Source of the DNA: an uncultured Pelagibacteraceae bacterium
GTDB lineage: Bacteria > Pseudomonadota > Alphaproteobacteria > Pelagibacterales > Pelagibacteraceae
Assembly: GCA_902567945.1 (NCBI GenBank)
Contig: CACFOC010000006.1
Span: 1-41,988, forward strand
Direction of reading: 5' to 3'
DNA length: 41,988 nucleotides
Positions within the stretch are counted from its first letter, which is position 1. The number at the start of each line of letters is the position of its first letter. Made by a program: the position numbers and the translations under genes. The notes below the pieces were generated by a model that did not search any database, was not told where the DNA came from, and saw nothing but the letters and a program-made list of their open reading frames with translations. Of the stretch, positions 19,260 to 27,993 are shown in pieces.

Positions 19260-20975
19260 ATGGAAGAAATTATAAAGACAGAAAAAAGTAAATCGCACAA
19301 AGAATTTGAAGAACTTCTTTCAAAGGACATGGGTAGCAGGAACTTTAAAGAAGGAGAAATAATCTCAGGCATAGTAAGTAATATTGGAAAGAAACATGTC
19401 TTTATTGATATCCAAGCAAAATCTGAAGGCACAATACCCATTGAGGAATTCGTGCTTACGAAAGAAATAGATAAAATTAAAATTGGAAGTAAAGTTGACG
19501 TGCTTTTAGAAAAAATTGAAAATAAAACTGGAGATGTAGTCATCAGCCGTGAAAAAGCAAGAAAGGCACATGCCTGGAAAAAAATGGAAAAAGCTTACGA
19601 AAAAAAAGAAGAGGTTAAAGGAATTATTATTTCAAAGTGCAAAGGTGGGTTTGTAGTAGATGTTGACTCATGCTTATGTTTTCTACCAGGATCACAAGTT
19701 GATCTGAGACCAACAAAAAATATTGATCATCTAATGAGAATACCTCAAACGTTCGAGTGTGTAAAACTCGATAAACGCAGAGGAAACATTGTTTTATCAA
19801 GAAGAGCTATTATAGAAAAAATTAGAGACCACGATAGAGATAAAATAATATCAAAAATAAAAGAAGGTGATGTTGTTCAAGGAACTGTAAAGAATATTAC
19901 TGATTGGGGAGCCTTTGTTAATGTAGATGGTGTAGATGCTCTCTTACATATAACTGATATATCATGGGATCGAATAGGAAGACCCTCAGATTTGCTTTCT
20001 ATCGGACAATCAATAAAAGCAAAAGTAATTAAAATAGAAGAAGGATCAAAAAAAATAAGTTTAGGGATTAAACAACTTACTGAAGATCCTTACCTAAAAG
20101 TAATAAACAAATATGAAGTAGGAAAAAATTATGAAGCCACGGTTAGTAAAATTCAAGATTATGGTGCTTTTGCAAAATTAGATGAAGGTTTGGAAGGATT
20201 AATTCATCAATCAGAGTTGTCTTGGACCAAAAAAAATGTTCACCCAGGAAAAATTTTAGCTACCTCCCAAAAAATAACAGTTCAAATTTTAGAGAAAGAT
20301 ATCGAAAAACGTAGATTGAGCTTGAGTTATAAAAATACTTTAGCAAATCCTTGGACTAGATTTGAAGAAAATTTTAAAGTTAATGATGAGGCGGAAGGAA
20401 CAATAAAAAATATAACTAACTATGCGCTTTTTGTATCAATAAAAAACTCTGAGCTTGATGGCATGATTCATTATAAAGATATAAGTTGGGTGGAAAAAGA
20501 ATCAGATTTAGAAAAATATAAAAAAAAACAAGTAATCAAATTTAAAATTTTAGAAATAAATCAAGAAAAAGAAAAAATTAGACTGGGAATTAAGCAGCTC
20601 ACTAAAGACCCATTTGAACTTTTCTTTAATAAAAAAATATCTGATGTTGTGACCGCTATAGTAGATGGTCCTTCAAAAAATGGAATTTTTGTTAATGTTG
20701 GTAATAAAATGCCTTCAATTTTAATCAAAAAAAATCAGTTGGCCAAAGATCCAGAAAATTGTCGAATTTCACGCTTTGTTAAAGGTGATAAGCTTGACTG
20801 TATGATAACTGATATTGATAAAGAGGGAAGAACAGTAACATTATCAATAAAAGCACTTGAAGAAAAACAATCTAAAGAGGCTGTTAAAAAATATGGTTCA
20901 ACAGATTCTGGCGCTTTGTTAGGAGATATACTAGGACCACTTTTAAAAAAAAAAAAGCCAAAAAGTAAAAAATAG
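19260..20975 (+). CDS. rpsA: 30S ribosomal protein S1
   Basis: Multiple S1 domains (e.g. GTVKNITDWGAFVNVDGVDALLHITDISW, ATVSKIQDYGAFAKLDEGLEGLIHQSELSW). Confidence 0.96.
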   Translation: MEEIIKTEKSKSHKEFEELLSKDMGSRNFKEGEIISGIVSNIGKKHVFIDIQAKSEGTIPIEEFVLTKEIDKIKIGSKVDVLLEKIENKTGDVVISREKARKAHAWKKMEKAYEKKEEVKGIIISKCKGGFVVDVDSCLCFLPGSQVDLRPTKNIDHLMRIPQTFECVKLDKRRGNIVLSRRAIIEKIRDHDRDKIISKIKEGDVVQGTVKNITDWGAFVNVDGVDALLHITDISWDRIGRPSDLLSIGQSIKAKVIKIEEGSKKISLGIKQLTEDPYLKVINKYEVGKNYEATVSKIQDYGAFAKLDEGLEGLIHQSELSWTKKNVHPGKILATSQKITVQILEKDIEKRRLSLSYKNTLANPWTRFEENFKVNDEAEGTIKNITNYALFVSIKNSELDGMIHYKDISWVEKESDLEKYKKKQVIKFKILEINQEKEKIRLGIKQLTKDPFELFFNKKISDVVTAIVDGPSKNGIFVNVGNKMPSILIKKNQLAKDPENCRISRFVKGDKLDCMITDIDKEGRTVTLSIKALEEKQSKEAVKKYGSTDSGALLGDILGPLLKKKKPKSKK

Positions 20976-20992
20976 TTATATAATAATATCCA

Positions 20993-21298
20993 ATGGTTAA
21001 ATCTGAGTTAGTACAAAAACTCTGCAATAAGCATCCCAGTATTTTGCGTAGGGATATGGAAAAGATTGTAGATATTATCGTCTTTGAAATTATTGAATCC
21101 CTGTGTCGCAATGAGGCCGTTGAAATAAGAGGTTTAGGTCGATTTAAGTCTGTAACAAGAAAAGCTAGAACAGGTAGAAATCCAAAAAATTCTTCAATAA
21201 TTCAAATACCTGAAAAAAAAGCAATTAGGTGGAAAATGAGTAAAATTTTATATAATAGATTAAACAAAGATTTTACTGAGAATAAAATAAGTGAATAA
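20993..21298 (+). CDS. ihfB: Integration host factor beta / HU family protein
   Basis: MVKSELVQKL...VEIRGLGRFKSVTRKARTGRNPKN...IPEKKAIRWKMSK. Confidence 0.93.
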   Translation: MVKSELVQKLCNKHPSILRRDMEKIVDIIVFEIIESLCRNEAVEIRGLGRFKSVTRKARTGRNPKNSSIIQIPEKKAIRWKMSKILYNRLNKDFTENKISE

Positions 21299-21977
21299 AA
21301 TTATCCTCGCTCTAGATACCACAAATTTGGAAGAAGCCATTAATATTACCAAAAAAGTTAAGAACAAAATTTTTACTGTAAAATTAGGACTAGAATTTTT
21401 TAATGCACATGGAAAAGAAGGTGTAAAAAAATTTAATGAAATTGGAATAACAAATTTAATGCTAGATCTTAAATTGAAAGATATTCCAGAAACTGTTTAT
21501 AAAGCAATTAAAGCATTAAATGATATAAAATTTGGTTATTTAACCATACATGGCCAAGGGGGGAAAAAATTAATTGAAAATGCAAAAAAAGCATCTGATG
21601 AAATAAAATCTAGGCCAAAAATTATGATGGTAACAATTCTTACATCTTTAAGTGATTCTGATCTTAAAGACATGGGTAACGAGAATACTGTGGTTGAGCA
21701 AGTTGAAAAATTGGCAAAAGTTGCTAGAGAAATGGGAGTGGGTATTGTATGTTCTGGACGCGAAGCAAAAATTGTTAGAAAAATAATAGGCCAAGAACTC
21801 TTAATTTTTACCCCTGGAATACGTATGAAAGAAGATAACATTAATGATCAAAAACGTATTTGCACACCTGCAGAAAGTATAAAGAATGGAGCTAATCAAA
21901 TAATTATGGGAAGAAGTTTAATTAAAGGAAATATTCAAGAAAATATAGATAAAGTATCTAATTCTATCAAAGAGTAA
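21291..21977 (+). CDS. pyrF: Orotidine 5'-phosphate decarboxylase
   Basis: ILALDTTN, VKLGLEFF, LMLDLKLKDIPETV, TPGIRM, IIMGRSLI; GTG start. Confidence 0.93.
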   Translation: MNKIILALDTTNLEEAINITKKVKNKIFTVKLGLEFFNAHGKEGVKKFNEIGITNLMLDLKLKDIPETVYKAIKALNDIKFGYLTIHGQGGKKLIENAKKASDEIKSRPKIMMVTILTSLSDSDLKDMGNENTVVEQVEKLAKVAREMGVGIVCSGREAKIVRKIIGQELLIFTPGIRMKEDNINDQKRICTPAESIKNGANQIIMGRSLIKGNIQENIDKVSNSIKE

Positions 21978-21981
21978 TTTA

Positions 21982-23211
21982 ATGGCTAAAATAAAAAAAG
22001 GAATACCTTTAATTGATCAACATGATAAAAATGGTTTTTGGGGAAAATTTGGTGGAAATTTTATTCCTGAAACTTTGAAAAAGCCTGTAGAAGATCTTGC
22101 TTTATTATTTTCAAAATTAAGAAAAGACAAAAAATTTATTAAAGAAAGAGATTATTATTTTAAAAATTGGGTAGGATCACCTACTTCTTTTATAAAACTA
22201 CATAATTTAACAGAACATTTAGACGGAGCTCAAATATGGGCAAAAGTTGTGTCGGAAGCTAATGGAGGAGCTCATAAAATTTATAATGCTACCGTTCATA
22301 GTCTCATAGCTAAAAAAGCAGGAAAAAAATATATAGTTGGGGATACAGGAGCTGGGTATGCTGGAAAAATGTTAAGTATGGCAGCAAAAAAATTTGGTTT
22401 GAAATGCAAAATATTTATGGGGGCAAAAGATATTAAAAGACAAAAACCAAATTGCGATGCAATGAGAAAAAATGGTGCAGAAATAGTTCCTGTTTATACA
22501 GGCAGCCAAACACTCGTAGATGCAGTAAGTGAATGCATGAGATATTGGGTATCAAACTGTGATACCACTCATATGTGTGTCGGATCTACGGTTGGGCCTA
22601 ATATATTTGTAAAAATTTGTGGATGGAGCACATCACAAATTTCCAGGGAACTCTTAGTACAAATTAAAGAAGAATTTGGTGGAATTCCAAAAAAATTAAA
22701 ATTAATAAACTGCGTTGGCGGAGGATCCTCAAGTTTTGGGTTTTGGAATGAATTTATGCATTATGATAAAAAACAAATTGAATTTATTGGAGTTGAAGCT
22801 GCCGGGCCAAAAAAAAGCAAAAGACACGCAGCACCTTTGACTTATGGATCAAAAATTGGAATATTGCATGGCTCAGCCCAGTATGTAAACCAAAACTCAG
22901 AAGGCCAAATAGAAGAAACCGAATCTATTAGCGCGGGGCTTGACTACCCGGGAGTCTCGGCTCTGCATTGCTTTTTAAAAGATACAAAAAGAGCAAGATA
23001 TACGGCGGCAAGTGACGAAGAAGCATTAAATGCATATCAAGTGGTTACTAAATTTGAAAATTTAAACCCTAGTTTAGAACCAAGTCATGCCTTTGCAGAA
23101 GCAATAAAGATAGCCCCAAAATTAAGTAAAGATACAATTATAATTGTAAATTCATGTGGTGATGCTCATAAAGATCGAGATATTTTAAAACAAAGATTAG
23201 GAAAATTTTAA
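21982..23211 (+). CDS. trpB: Tryptophan synthase beta-chain homologue with altered active-site motifs
   Basis: GKFGGNFIPETLKKP, GGAHKIYNA (PLP Lys retained), SISAGLDYPGV, HILG-type GILHG, but GDTGAGYAG for ETGAGQHG and VNSCGDAHKD for VNLSGRGDKD. Confidence 0.85.
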   Translation: MAKIKKGIPLIDQHDKNGFWGKFGGNFIPETLKKPVEDLALLFSKLRKDKKFIKERDYYFKNWVGSPTSFIKLHNLTEHLDGAQIWAKVVSEANGGAHKIYNATVHSLIAKKAGKKYIVGDTGAGYAGKMLSMAAKKFGLKCKIFMGAKDIKRQKPNCDAMRKNGAEIVPVYTGSQTLVDAVSECMRYWVSNCDTTHMCVGSTVGPNIFVKICGWSTSQISRELLVQIKEEFGGIPKKLKLINCVGGGSSSFGFWNEFMHYDKKQIEFIGVEAAGPKKSKRHAAPLTYGSKIGILHGSAQYVNQNSEGQIEETESISAGLDYPGVSALHCFLKDTKRARYTAASDEEALNAYQVVTKFENLNPSLEPSHAFAEAIKIAPKLSKDTIIIVNSCGDAHKDRDILKQRLGKF

Positions 23212-24014
23212 TGACCGTATCGCAAATTAGTTTGGCTTTTAAAAATTGTAAAAAAGAAAAAAAAGCAGCTCTAATAACTTTTACTGTCGCTGGTGATAAT
23301 ACTAAAAAAAATTCATTTAAAATATTAAATTCAATTGCAAAACATGCAGACATTCTTGAACTATCATTTTTGCACAACTGTCCTATCGCAGATGGAGGTC
23401 AAATCCAAAATAGCACCTATAGAGCTTTAAGAAATGGGACTACATTAAAAGATACTTTTCAAATTGCTAGAAAATTCAAAAATAATAATCCTAATAAACC
23501 TTTGATATTAATGGGTTATTATAATTTAATTTATCAGAGCGGTGAAAACAATTTTATAAAAAACTGTAAATTGTCTAAAGTTGATGGATTAATTGTTGTT
23601 GATTTACCTTGGCCTGAGAACAAAAAATTTGCTCAGAAATGTAAAAAGAAATCAATAAACTTTGTTCAACTTGTATCACCTACAACTTCTAAAGAAAGAA
23701 TGAAAAAAATTATTAAAGACTCGCATGATATGATTTATTACATCAGCATGCTGTCCACCACAGGCGGAAAATTAAAAGTTTCACCTAAAACCATTTTAAA
23801 AAATTATGCAAAAATTAAAAAAATTGATAAATCCAAAAACTTAGTAATAGGTTTTGGAATTACAAGTAAAAATATTTCATCCTTTAAAAAAGCTGATGGA
23901 TGCGTTGTTGGCTCGGAAATATGCAAAAAAATTTCAAAATCAATTAAAAATAAACAAAATCCTGTCACAAATGTTAGTAATATGGTAAAAAATCTAAGAA
24001 AGAGACTATCATGA
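23211..24014 (+). CDS. trpA: Tryptophan synthase alpha-chain homologue with altered loops
   Basis: ADILELSFLHNCPIADGGQIQ, LMGYYNLIY, VDGLIVVDLP, VIGFGITS, VVGSEI; ATG overlaps trpB stop. Confidence 0.85.
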   Translation: MTVSQISLAFKNCKKEKKAALITFTVAGDNTKKNSFKILNSIAKHADILELSFLHNCPIADGGQIQNSTYRALRNGTTLKDTFQIARKFKNNNPNKPLILMGYYNLIYQSGENNFIKNCKLSKVDGLIVVDLPWPENKKFAQKCKKKSINFVQLVSPTTSKERMKKIIKDSHDMIYYISMLSTTGGKLKVSPKTILKNYAKIKKIDKSKNLVIGFGITSKNISSFKKADGCVVGSEICKKISKSIKNKQNPVTNVSNMVKNLRKRLS

Positions 24015-24982
24015 ATTGGATAACACGTTGGAAAAAAATTGGAATTAAAGTAAAACAAATTTTTAAAAAACAACCATTAGGGCAAGAAGCTTCGGATTGG
24101 AAAAATTGCCCAAAGTGTCAAAAGATAAGTTATAAACCAGATTTATTTAATAATTCATATATTTGCGAATGTTCTTACCATTTTGACTTGCCGCCTAAAC
24201 TACGTTTGGAATCTCTTTTTGATTCAAGCTACGAAATTATCGAAGCTTCAGAAAATATTAATCCTGATCCTTTAAATTTTGAAGTGAAAGATGGAGCTAG
24301 AGAAGGATACAAGTATATAGACAAGGTAAAAAAATATAGGAAAATTACTAAACAGCAAACTGCTTTAATTTGTGCTTCGGGAAAAGTTTCTAACCTAAGT
24401 GCTGTTGTAGTCTGTTTTAATCCAAAATTTGGAGCAGGGCGTTTTGGCCCCGCAGAAAACGAACATTTTTTAAAAGCTGCTAATTTTGCTGTACAAAAAA
24501 AAGTTGACATTTGGGTAGTAGTTTACCAAAGCTCAGGGATTGACGTTCATACAGGTGTTACTGGTTTAGCCGGAATGACAAAAAGTGTAATTGCTATGAA
24601 TGAAATTAAAAAAAATAATATCCCTACTTTCTGTGTAGCCGCGCGGGCAACAGCCGGGGGTACTTATGCATCAAGTTTCTTTATGCATGATTTTATTATA
24701 ATTGAATCAAAATGTGTTGAAAATCTACTTTTTTCGGGAAAAAGAGTTACTGCTAATATTTTAAAAGGTACTGATCAAATACCAGATGATTTTGGTACAG
24801 CTCCAGGCGTAATGAAATCAGGACTAGCTGATATAACTCTTGAAAGTAGAAAAGAATTAAAAGACACTATATCTAAATTAGCTAAAATAATTTTAAAAGT
24901 AGATGATTTAAAAACAAAAAAAGTAGATGAAGCTCATGAAAATCCAGAAGATTTTAAAAAGACTGCTTCAACTGCATCCTAA
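24011..24982 (+). CDS. accD: Acetyl-CoA carboxylase carboxyltransferase beta-subunit homologue with altered catalytic motifs
   Basis: MNWITRWKK, partial zinc ribbon CPKC..CEC, LRLESLFD, DPLNFEVKD, QSSGIDVHTGVTGLAGM, ATAGGTYASSFFMHD, FSGKRV; between trpA and folC. Confidence 0.78.
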   Translation: MNWITRWKKIGIKVKQIFKKQPLGQEASDWKNCPKCQKISYKPDLFNNSYICECSYHFDLPPKLRLESLFDSSYEIIEASENINPDPLNFEVKDGAREGYKYIDKVKKYRKITKQQTALICASGKVSNLSAVVVCFNPKFGAGRFGPAENEHFLKAANFAVQKKVDIWVVVYQSSGIDVHTGVTGLAGMTKSVIAMNEIKKNNIPTFCVAARATAGGTYASSFFMHDFIIIESKCVENLLFSGKRVTANILKGTDQIPDDFGTAPGVMKSGLADITLESRKELKDTISKLAKIILKVDDLKTKKVDEAHENPEDFKKTASTAS

Positions 24983-26216
24983 AAGTGTAGATTTATCACT
25001 TGATAGAATAAAAAGATTACTAAAAGATCTTAATAATCCAGAGAAAAAAATATCAAATGCCATTCAGGTAGTTGGAACTAATGGTAAATATAGTTTTTGT
25101 ACTACACTAAGAGAAATATTTGAAACCGCAAGTTACACAGTAAATATGAATATAAGCCCATCGCTTAGAAGATTTAACGAACGTTATTATTTTTCAGGCA
25201 AATATATTTCTGATGATGAACTTTACAATTTACTAATCGAGGTAGAAACAATTAATAAAAATAAAAGCATTACATTTCATGAATTCATATGTGCTTGTTT
25301 TTTTCTTCAAGCTTCAAAAAATAATAGTGATATAAATATCTTAGAATCTGGCCTTTTTTTTAGGCTCGATGCAAGCAATGTATTAGAAAATAATATAGCT
25401 TCAGTAATTATGCCCATAGGAATGGATCACAAAGATTTCTTAAAAAAAGGAACTATCGATGAGATAGTTTATGAAAAATGTTCTGCACTATTAAATGGTT
25501 CAAAAATCTTTATTTCTGAGCAAAAAAATAATGTATTAGATAAAATTAAAAAAAATATTAAAAACAATACGTCTGATAAAATAATTTTTGGAAAAAACTA
25601 TAATTATAAAAAGAATCTTGATGGATTTCTATTTAAAGATGATTTTGGTAAAATAAATCTACCTTATCCCAATTTATCTGGAGATTTCCAAATCAGCAAT
25701 ATTTCAACTGCAATTGCGGTTGCTAGAAAATTAAATCAATTTAAGATAACAGATTCTCATATAAAAAAATCAATAACAAAAATAAGAAGTGAGGGAAGAT
25801 TGCAGAAAATTACCCATGGTAAACTTAGAAATTATGTTTCAAAAAATAATCAAATTTTAATTGATGGAGCTCATAATATACTTGCTGCTTCCGTAGTAGA
25901 GAAATATTTAAGAACTTTAAATTCTGGAAGGAAAATTATTATGTTGCTCGGAATGATGGCTAATAAAGACCATAAAGAATTTATCCAAGTGTTCAAAAAT
26001 AGAGTTGAATCAATAGTTACCCTGAATATACCCAATCAAACAAACTTTATTGATAAAGAAAAATTATCTAAAATTGTACAATCGTGCGGTATACCTTCAA
26101 AAGCAGAAAATTCTATCAAGACAGCGCTTAAAAATATTGCAAAGGAAAATGATAATGCAATTATATTTTGTACAGGCAGTTTGTATTTTGCTGGAGAAAT
26201 ACTGAATTTAAATTAA
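24927..26216 (+). CDS. folC: FolC-like (dihydrofolate/folylpolyglutamate synthase) Mur-ligase-fold protein with altered motifs
   Basis: HPKSVDLSLDRIKRLL, VVGTNGKYS, RFNERYYFSGK, GLFFRLDASNV, ILIDGAHNILAA, CTGSLYFAGEIL; overlaps accD end. Confidence 0.82.
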   Translation: MKLMKIQKILKRLLQLHPKSVDLSLDRIKRLLKDLNNPEKKISNAIQVVGTNGKYSFCTTLREIFETASYTVNMNISPSLRRFNERYYFSGKYISDDELYNLLIEVETINKNKSITFHEFICACFFLQASKNNSDINILESGLFFRLDASNVLENNIASVIMPIGMDHKDFLKKGTIDEIVYEKCSALLNGSKIFISEQKNNVLDKIKKNIKNNTSDKIIFGKNYNYKKNLDGFLFKDDFGKINLPYPNLSGDFQISNISTAIAVARKLNQFKITDSHIKKSITKIRSEGRLQKITHGKLRNYVSKNNQILIDGAHNILAASVVEKYLRTLNSGRKIIMLLGMMANKDHKEFIQVFKNRVESIVTLNIPNQTNFIDKEKLSKIVQSCGIPSKAENSIKTALKNIAKENDNAIIFCTGSLYFAGEILNLN

Positions 26217-26533
26217 ATATTTTCTTTAATCCATGAAACAATATTTGACTTTGTGGTTGCTCCAACTTTTGTAGCCTTAAGTTCTCCATCTTTGAAGAGA
26301 AGCATGGTCGGTATACCTCTCACCCCATACTTCGTTGGTTGGTTAGGATTTTCGTCAATATTGTGTTTTGCAACAACGACTTCATTGCTCATTTCATCCG
26401 AAATTTCTTCAAGAATAGGACCGATTTGTTTGCATGGTCCACACCATTCGGCCCAAAAATCTACTAGTGTAGGCTTGGAAGCTTTTATTACTTCTGTTTC
26501 AAAACTTTCATCTGTTACTTTTTTTGTAGGCAT
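26213..26533 (-). CDS. trxA: Thioredoxin
   Basis: VDFWAEWCGPCKQIGPIL, GVRGIPTMLLFKDGE. Confidence 0.96.
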   Translation of the reverse strand: MPTKKVTDESFETEVIKASKPTLVDFWAEWCGPCKQIGPILEEISDEMSNEVVVAKHNIDENPNQPTKYGVRGIPTMLLFKDGELKATKVGATTKSNIVSWIKENI

Positions 26534-26568
26534 GAAATATTTTTAATGTAAGAATTTTTTTATTAATG

Positions 26569-27987
26569 TCAATTGTCTTTTTTGTAAAACTTTTCCATTT
26601 CTAAAATATATGAGTTAATATCTTCGAGAGCTTTTAATTTTTCATTATTATCCTTAAACTTATTTCTTAAGGTATCAATTTCTGAATAGGTTCTTGGAAT
26701 AGTATTCCATTTTTCTTCATTTGTGCTTAATATTCTTGATGCTATTTCTTTATGGATAGCATTATAAACTTCTTTTGGTAAAGACTGTGGGCTTTCTTCG
26801 TATAAAATTTTTTTTCCAAAATATTGCATACGTTCATCTCTAAATTTTTGTACCACAGTAAATTTATTCTTCCAATCTGCTTTGTGGAATTCTGGCATAA
26901 TTTTACTATCTTCAGGTAAGGCAAATTTTTTATAAATCGAATCTTCTGCATAAATATCCGCTTGCGATTCTAGTTCTTGTCTTTCTGAAGCATCGTCATC
27001 TAAAATTCTAATAATTTTTTTTGCAAATTCTTTATTTTCCCTTACTAACTTAGCTCTTTCTTTTAATTTTTTGATTCCAATTTGCTTATAATTATCAAAA
27101 TTTATTCCATAACTTGGGTTCATTATTATAGGATGTTTTTTATGTTTAATTGTTCTAATAACCTTTGGTTTTTTATCTAATTCTTTTTTAAGCTCTTGTA
27201 GAGATAAATTAAAATAATAAATAGGATCAGCTTTTAAATCAAAACACATTGGATAACCCCACTGAGGATGCTGACAAACAAAAGTAAGAACAAATGGAAC
27301 GGATCTCCCATAGTAAAAAAAATCTGTACAAAATAACTGTTCTTCTTTAATAAGATTAAAACTTTTATCCTTATTCGTTGTCATTAAGCTAGCCTTCCAG
27401 ACATTGGGTGCTTTTTTGTTTAAAAGCTTTGCTATTTCTATCGTCGCCAAAACATCTGCCATAGCCGAATGTGCATCATCATGTTTAATGCCGTTCATGG
27501 GTGCTAATTTTTCTAATTTAAAAACAGGATTATTTTTATCACTTATTGGAGTTTTAAGACTATTTGGATAATAAAGATGGCATGCTCTTGCTAAACTAAA
27601 AAGATCCCCTCGTTCACTGCCATTTGTATTGGTCAAATAAGGGTATTCAAGATTTTTCCATAAAGTCCTTCTTAAAAATTCTTCATCAAAATTAATTGAG
27701 TTATAACCAATAAAAATCGAATTTTTCCATTGTTTAAACTTATCAACTAATTGTCTCACCATTTGATAGTGAGATAAATTTGTTTCCTTCAGCATTTTTG
27801 GTGTTGTTTTATTAACCAATAAAGCCATAGCTTCTGGAACCACACCGGCACTTAATTTACAGCGGCCTTCATATCGATCTAGTTCCTGAAAATTGTCATT
27901 AACAAGTACTGCAGCAGCCTGAATTATCTGTCCATAAGAAACGTTCGATGAGCAGGTTTCAAAATCATAAAAAACTAAATTTGCCAT
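26569..27987 (-). CDS. sbcB: Exodeoxyribonuclease I-like (DEDDh exonuclease)
   Basis: LVFYDFETCS, GYNSINFDEEFLRRTLW, HDDAHSAMADVLAT; ExoI-like C-terminal region. Confidence 0.88.
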   Translation of the reverse strand: MANLVFYDFETCSSNVSYGQIIQAAAVLVNDNFQELDRYEGRCKLSAGVVPEAMALLVNKTTPKMLKETNLSHYQMVRQLVDKFKQWKNSIFIGYNSINFDEEFLRRTLWKNLEYPYLTNTNGSERGDLFSLARACHLYYPNSLKTPISDKNNPVFKLEKLAPMNGIKHDDAHSAMADVLATIEIAKLLNKKAPNVWKASLMTTNKDKSFNLIKEEQLFCTDFFYYGRSVPFVLTFVCQHPQWGYPMCFDLKADPIYYFNLSLQELKKELDKKPKVIRTIKHKKHPIIMNPSYGINFDNYKQIGIKKLKERAKLVRENKEFAKKIIRILDDDASERQELESQADIYAEDSIYKKFALPEDSKIMPEFHKADWKNKFTVVQKFRDERMQYFGKKILYEESPQSLPKEVYNAIHKEIASRILSTNEEKWNTIPRTYSEIDTLRNKFKDNNEKLKALEDINSYILEMEKFYKKDN

Positions 27988-27993
27988 TAAGTA

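Noticed and set aside
19226-19543. - strand ORF of 105 aa
   Set aside because: Antisense to rpsA 5' end; no domain evidence.
26253-26546. + strand ORF of 97 aa
   Set aside because: Antisense to trxA (WCGPC motif gene).
26742-26951. - strand ORF of 69 aa inside sbcB in another frame
   Set aside because: Nested within the exonuclease gene; no support.
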